NCBI RefSeq assembly: GCF_001509795.1
Contig: NZ_LLZN01000002.1
Coordinates: forward strand, 400,671 to 464,670
Reading direction: 5' to 3'
Length of the DNA: 64,000 nucleotides
Source of the DNA: Streptomyces sp. NRRL WC-3605
GTDB taxonomy: Bacteria; Actinomycetota; Actinomycetes; Streptomycetales; Streptomycetaceae
Of this stretch, positions 58,569-64,000 are shown piece by piece. Position numbers and translations under genes: made by a program. The notes below the pieces were generated by a model. It made no database searches. It worked only from the letters and a program-made list of their open reading frames with translations, and had not been told where the DNA came from. The stretch's first letter is position 1. Every line of letters starts with the position of its first letter.

Positions 58569-59171
58569 ATGCCGCTGCACGTTCCCCCGGCTCCCGCGCC
58601 CGCACTGCGTTCCGTCCTGGCCGCGCTCGGCTCCCCCACCGCCGTCAGCGAGGCCCGAACTCCCTCCCTGCGCGCCGCGCAGGGGCCCGCCACCCCCGAA
58701 CTCCCGCTGCCCGTCCATGTGCTGGACGAGATCACCCCGGGGGGCGTGACCGCGACCCGGCTGGCCGGCTGGCGCTTCCTGATCCGGTGCGGGGAACGCG
58801 GTGTGGCAGCCGCCGAGACCCGGCTGACTCCCGACGGCTGGACCTTCTCGCACTTCTTCGAGGGCCCCTACATCACGTCGACCGAGCGTGCGCTGCGGCA
58901 GGCCGAGACGCTGGCCCAGCCGTACCAGCCGCGCCTGCTGTCGTTCCCCGGCCTCTACATGCTCACCCTGTGGCTGCACGGGGACAGCACCGCCGACGCC
59001 GCATCCGGTCACCCCGCCCCCGGGGACGTCCTCATCCCGCTGGCCCCGGCGCCTCCCGGCATCGCCTCCCACGTGCCGCACCGGGTGGCCGACCTGCTGC
59101 CCGTCCTCACCCTGCGGGCCACCCCGACGCCGCTGCCACCCCTGCCGCCCCTGCTCGGCTCACCGGCCTGA
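58569..59171 (+). CDS. hypothetical protein
   Basis: A 200-residue cytosolic protein, with a low-complexity Pro/Ala-rich start and end and a central folded part: HVLDEITPGGVTATRLAGWRFLIRCGERGVAAAETRLTPDGWTFSHFFEGPYITSTERAL. I do not recognise a named domain. It seems to be a lineage-specific streptomycete protein. ATG at 58569 follows GAGAGG. A terminator hairpin lies just after it. Confidence 0.65.
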   Translation: MPLHVPPAPAPALRSVLAALGSPTAVSEARTPSLRAAQGPATPELPLPVHVLDEITPGGVTATRLAGWRFLIRCGERGVAAAETRLTPDGWTFSHFFEGPYITSTERALRQAETLAQPYQPRLLSFPGLYMLTLWLHGDSTADAASGHPAPGDVLIPLAPAPPGIASHVPHRVADLLPVLTLRATPTPLPPLPPLLGSPA

Positions 59172-59496
59172 CCGGCCGCGGCGCGAGGCCGGCGTACCCC
59201 GTCATCGCCCCTGATGGCGGGGTACGCGGCGTTCGAGGGCTACCGGGGACTAGCCCCATCCGGCCAGGTGAAACCACCCGAAGGGACAGTGCAGTTGGGA
59301 TGAACCGCCCGCGCGGGTGACGCGTCATGAACGAGTGAGAAGCGGTGCTGCGAAATCCCTGCGGATTACCGCCCGTAGGGCAACACTGGGTTCCGACCGA
59401 CTTATACAACGGGGGGCGGCCATGAACGAGGCTTCACGCCGCGACACAGACACACCAGCCATCTCATCCGTCACGACAGAGCGAAAGATCCCTTCC
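59172..59496. other. 325 bp region with a terminator and probable DUF5999 promoter
   Basis: After the terminator at 59192-59227 this region holds a -10-like TATACA near 59403, followed by GGGGGG and an ATG at 59422 in frame with the DUF5999 gene. Two very short frames (ATG at 59300, 6 codons; ATG at 59327, 3 codons) precede it and may be meaningless. No other gene is seen. Confidence 0.5.
59192..59227 (+). terminator. terminator of the 58569 gene
   Basis: GCGTACCCCG (59192-59201) pairs perfectly with CGGGGTACGC (59218-59227), and the loop adds a CATC/GATG pair. Confidence 0.75.
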
Positions 59497-59700
59497 ATGT
59501 GCCAGCACCAACCACCGTGCCCGTCAGCCGACTCCGCCGACCGGGAATCCGCCCGACTCGTGGCGCACCACCCGGAGCAGGGCTGGAGCCTGCTGTGCAA
59601 CGGTGTTCTCCTCTTCGAGGACACCGGTGAACTCCTGCCGGACGGCAAGATCATCGCCCCGCACCGTCCGCTCGCCGGCACGGCGGTCACCGCCGCGTAG
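59497..59700 (+). CDS. DUF5999 family small protein
   Basis: A 67-residue protein with two Cys at the start (MCQHQPPCPSADSADRE) and LVAHHPEQGWSLLCNGVLLFEDTGELLPDG, which matches the DUF5999 family of streptomycetes. The three Cys and the His suggest a small metal or redox site. The ATG at 59497 matches the family start. An in-frame ATG at 59422 has a better ribosome site (GGGGGG) and would add 25 residues, so both starts may be used. The function is unknown. Confidence 0.8.
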   Translation: MCQHQPPCPSADSADRESARLVAHHPEQGWSLLCNGVLLFEDTGELLPDGKIIAPHRPLAGTAVTAA

Positions 59701-59859
59701 CCCCGCGGCACCGGGCGGCGCCCGCCGCACGCCCGGAGTACTCCCAGGGGCCGGTCGCAGACTCCGACTGCGAGCCGGCCCCCACGTGTGTCCTGGCACG
59801 CTCACGCACGGTAGTGCCCTGAACGCCCAGCCGTCACAAGGACGTCGGCAGCACGCGAG

Positions 59860-59900
59860 AGGGCTCCGCCCCCGGCCGGTACGGCTGGGGGCGGAGCCCT
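59860..59900 (-). terminator. gcvP terminator
   Basis: A perfect 14 bp stem (AGGGCTCCGCCCCC at 59860-59873, complement at 59887-59900) starting 16 bases past the gcvP stop. It could also stop the opposite strand. Confidence 0.82.
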
Positions 59901-59916
59901 TCGGGTCTGCGGACGG

Positions 59917-62802
<2,886 letters not shown>

Positions 62803-62867
62803 TGCGGAGGCCTCCTGGTCTGACGCGACCTTCGAGGGGCACCACGGCACGGGTACCCGGACGGCCT

Positions 62868-63066
62868 CCCCCTCTGTCATCTCAACCTGAGAGCTTCACC
62901 GGGGCGCCCGAGGGTCCCGGCTTTCACCGTCGGTGAGAGCGGGAGCCGTCGACCCCCGCCCTGCTTTCCAGAGTGACCTCGTCCGTGCGGTACGTGTGCC
63001 TGAGAGATTCCGGGGAGGATTTGCTCCTTCGGCGCCTCCGGTGATCTCCGGAGGACTCTCCCGCAC
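62868..63066 (-). promoter_or_regulatory. tandem glycine riboswitch of gcvP
   Basis: On the minus strand two glycine aptamers follow each other. Aptamer 1 begins with GTGCGGGAGAG (about 63066) and contains GGCGCCGAAGGAGCAAA and CTCTCAGGCAC. Aptamer 2 contains GGGCGCCCCGGTGAAG, CTCTCAGG and a terminal GACAGAGGGG (about 62868). The two-aptamer arrangement is classic for gcv genes. In Streptomyces griseus glycine riboswitches are known to turn gcv genes on when glycine is high. The 66 bases to the gcvP start would contain the expression platform. Confidence 0.93.
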
Positions 63067-63186
63067 GGGGTCAGCAGCCGGTTCCAGCCTACCAGCGGGG
63101 TCGCCGCACGAACCTTCGAGTGGCCGCCGTCACGGATCTGGCTTTTCGTAGTGCTGACGGATGACTTGCGACCAAGTGGAGGGACC

Positions 63187-63567
63187 GTGCAGACCGACAT
63201 GGATCCGCGCAACCTGATCGGCCGCAAGGCCTTCGACCGCAACGGCACCAAGATCGGCACCATCGACGAGGTGTACCTGGACGACGCGACCGGCATACCC
63301 GAATGGGCGGCCATACGCACCGGCCTCTTCTCCCGCGACGCCTTCGTCCCCCTGGAGCCCAGCGAACTGGTGGACGGCACCCTGCACGTCCCCTTCGACC
63401 GCGCCCTGATCAAGGACGCCCCCGACTTCGGCGTGGGCCGCCACCTGTCCCCTGAACAGGAACTGCAGCTCTACCACCACTACGGCCTCGACGTGTCCCC
63501 GGGCCCCCCACCCCCGGACCACGACTTCGGCACCCTGGCCCCACGAACACCCCCGACGACAACCTGA
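63187..63567 (+). CDS. PRC-barrel domain protein
   Basis: This 126-residue protein has a PRC-barrel at the N-terminus: RNLIGRKAFDRNGTKIGTIDEVYLDDATGIPEWAAIRTG. The C-terminus is Pro-rich (PGPPPPDHDFGTLAP). PRC-barrels occur in RimM and photosynthetic reaction centre H subunits. The stand-alone form in streptomycetes has unknown function. GTG at 63187 follows GGAGGGA. An ATG four codons later is possible. It is divergent from gcvP and the riboswitch. Confidence 0.85.
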   Translation: MQTDMDPRNLIGRKAFDRNGTKIGTIDEVYLDDATGIPEWAAIRTGLFSRDAFVPLEPSELVDGTLHVPFDRALIKDAPDFGVGRHLSPEQELQLYHHYGLDVSPGPPPPDHDFGTLAPRTPPTTT

Positions 63568-63606
63568 CGTAATACCGAGCCCGGCCCCGCCGTAACTGCG
63601 CCCACC

Positions 63607-63743
63607 CGCAAACGCGGCCCTACGCCTTCCTCCACCCCACACCCACGCGCTGCCGTAGCTGCGGGCAATCGTGCCGCTGGGCCGGCGCGGGTGGGCGCAG
63701 CGGCACCCGCAAGCACGGCCCAGCGCTACGTCCACCCCGCACC
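63607..63743. repeat. two imperfect copies of a ~37 bp intergenic repeat with a 9 bp hairpin
   Basis: CACCCGCAAACGCGGCCC-type sequence begins near 63604 and recurs near 63704 (CACCCGCAAGCACGGCCC), each followed by TCCACCCC(A/G)CACCCA. Between them GTGCCGCTG (63671-63679) pairs perfectly with CAGCGGCAC (63698-63706), and GCGGG/CCCGC extends the stem. The whole stretch 63568-63806 has no gene. Similar palindromic intergenic repeats are, as I recall, common in streptomycete genomes. Confidence 0.6.
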
Positions 63744-63806
63744 CAAGCACCGGCACCCGCCAAGCAACCGGCACCGCAACCCAGCCCGGGCACCCCGCAC
63801 ACCGCC

Positions 63807-64000
63807 CTACCCCCGCACCGCAGGCGGCGCCTCCCCAGCCTCCCCCCGCACCCCAGGGGCCACCCCTGAAACCAGCGGCAACGGCTCCGCCCTCTCCAAC
63901 GCCGGATCATCGACCCGAAACGTCCGCACCCGCCCCGGCCCGGATTCCGGCGTCTCGAACCGCACGGTCACCCGCCCGACCCCGCTCCCCTGCACCCACC
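63807..64000 (-). CDS. C-terminal end of an unidentified protein (5' end outside window)
   Basis: An open frame reads in from the window end to a TAG at 63807. It gives about 64 residues including [37 protein letters not shown] and a Gly/Pro/Ala-rich tail. Third codon positions are mostly G or C, but less strictly than in neighbouring genes. It may be the tail of a longer gene. No domain is recognisable. Confidence 0.4.
   Translation of the reverse strand, partial: WVQGSGVGRVTVRFETPESGPGRVRTFRVDDPALERAEPLPLVSGVAPGVRGEAGEAPPAVRG

Overview
This 64 kb window is very G+C-rich, with strong third-position G/C bias, many GTG starts and one TTG start. Several genes appear to have leaderless promoters. 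Together with Lrp, PadR, MocR, HxlR and TetR regulators, Tat and lipoprotein signals, and a tandem glycine riboswitch before gcvP, this points to a Streptomyces chromosome. From memory, the order tuf3 - lnt - ung - gcvP resembles the S. coelicolor segment around SCO1321 to SCO1378. That was not checked by alignment. I see no intact insertion sequence, prophage, CRISPR array, rRNA, tRNA or large biosynthetic cluster. The region reads as core to sub-core chromosome made of short operons and many divergent regulator/target pairs.

Layout. 1-10 kb: tail of an Lrp-type regulator, a DUF885 protein, an SDR reductase, an orphan Imm21 protein, a divergent rhodanese/Lrp pair, the sbcDC nuclease operon and an FUSC membrane protein. 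10-19 kb: a tandem repeat, a YigZ protein, an overlapping SixA phosphatase / degenerate CysRS-like pair, a CoA-binding protein, pobA, a divergent ArsR/zinc-type CDF exporter pair, a YbaK deacylase, a divergent XRE-cupin/EamA pair and two hexapeptide-repeat enzymes. 19-29 kb: DedA, a thioesterase, an MFS exporter, a spermidine synthase-like protein, the second-type EF-Tu (tuf3), an AlkD-like protein, a TVP38 protein, a divergent thiolase/HxlR pair and undecaprenyl-diphosphatase. 29-42 kb: small unknowns, an NTF2-like protein, apolipoprotein N-acyltransferase, an oxidoreductase/FAD monooxygenase operon with a divergent TetR, DinB, lipoproteins, ung, two FabG-type SDRs and a HipA-like kinase/DUF3037 pair. 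42-54 kb: a Rieske lipoprotein, a degenerate isochorismatase, FMN-binding proteins, LysR/EamA and MocR/PPOX divergent pairs, two more EamA exporters, a Clp-N protein, an SRPBCC protein, PadR and PhzF. 54-64 kb: a CPBP protease, a VWA/solute-binding hybrid, a GCS2-type ligase, small unknowns, gcvP with its glycine riboswitch and a PRC-barrel protein.

The most unusual signal is at gene ends. Four tandem repeat arrays (10127-10238, 45984-46164, 53496-53540, 56295-56461) each include the stop codon of an adjacent gene and copy it into the 3' flank. In two arrays the unit is a multiple of three, so the unit keeps phase with the gene beyond the stop. Other leads are the CysRS-like protein with no visible catalytic motifs coupled to a phosphohistidine phosphatase, the HipA-like kinase/DUF3037 module, a 77 bp convergent overlap of lnt with its neighbour, and paired palindromes between divergent genes that look like operators.
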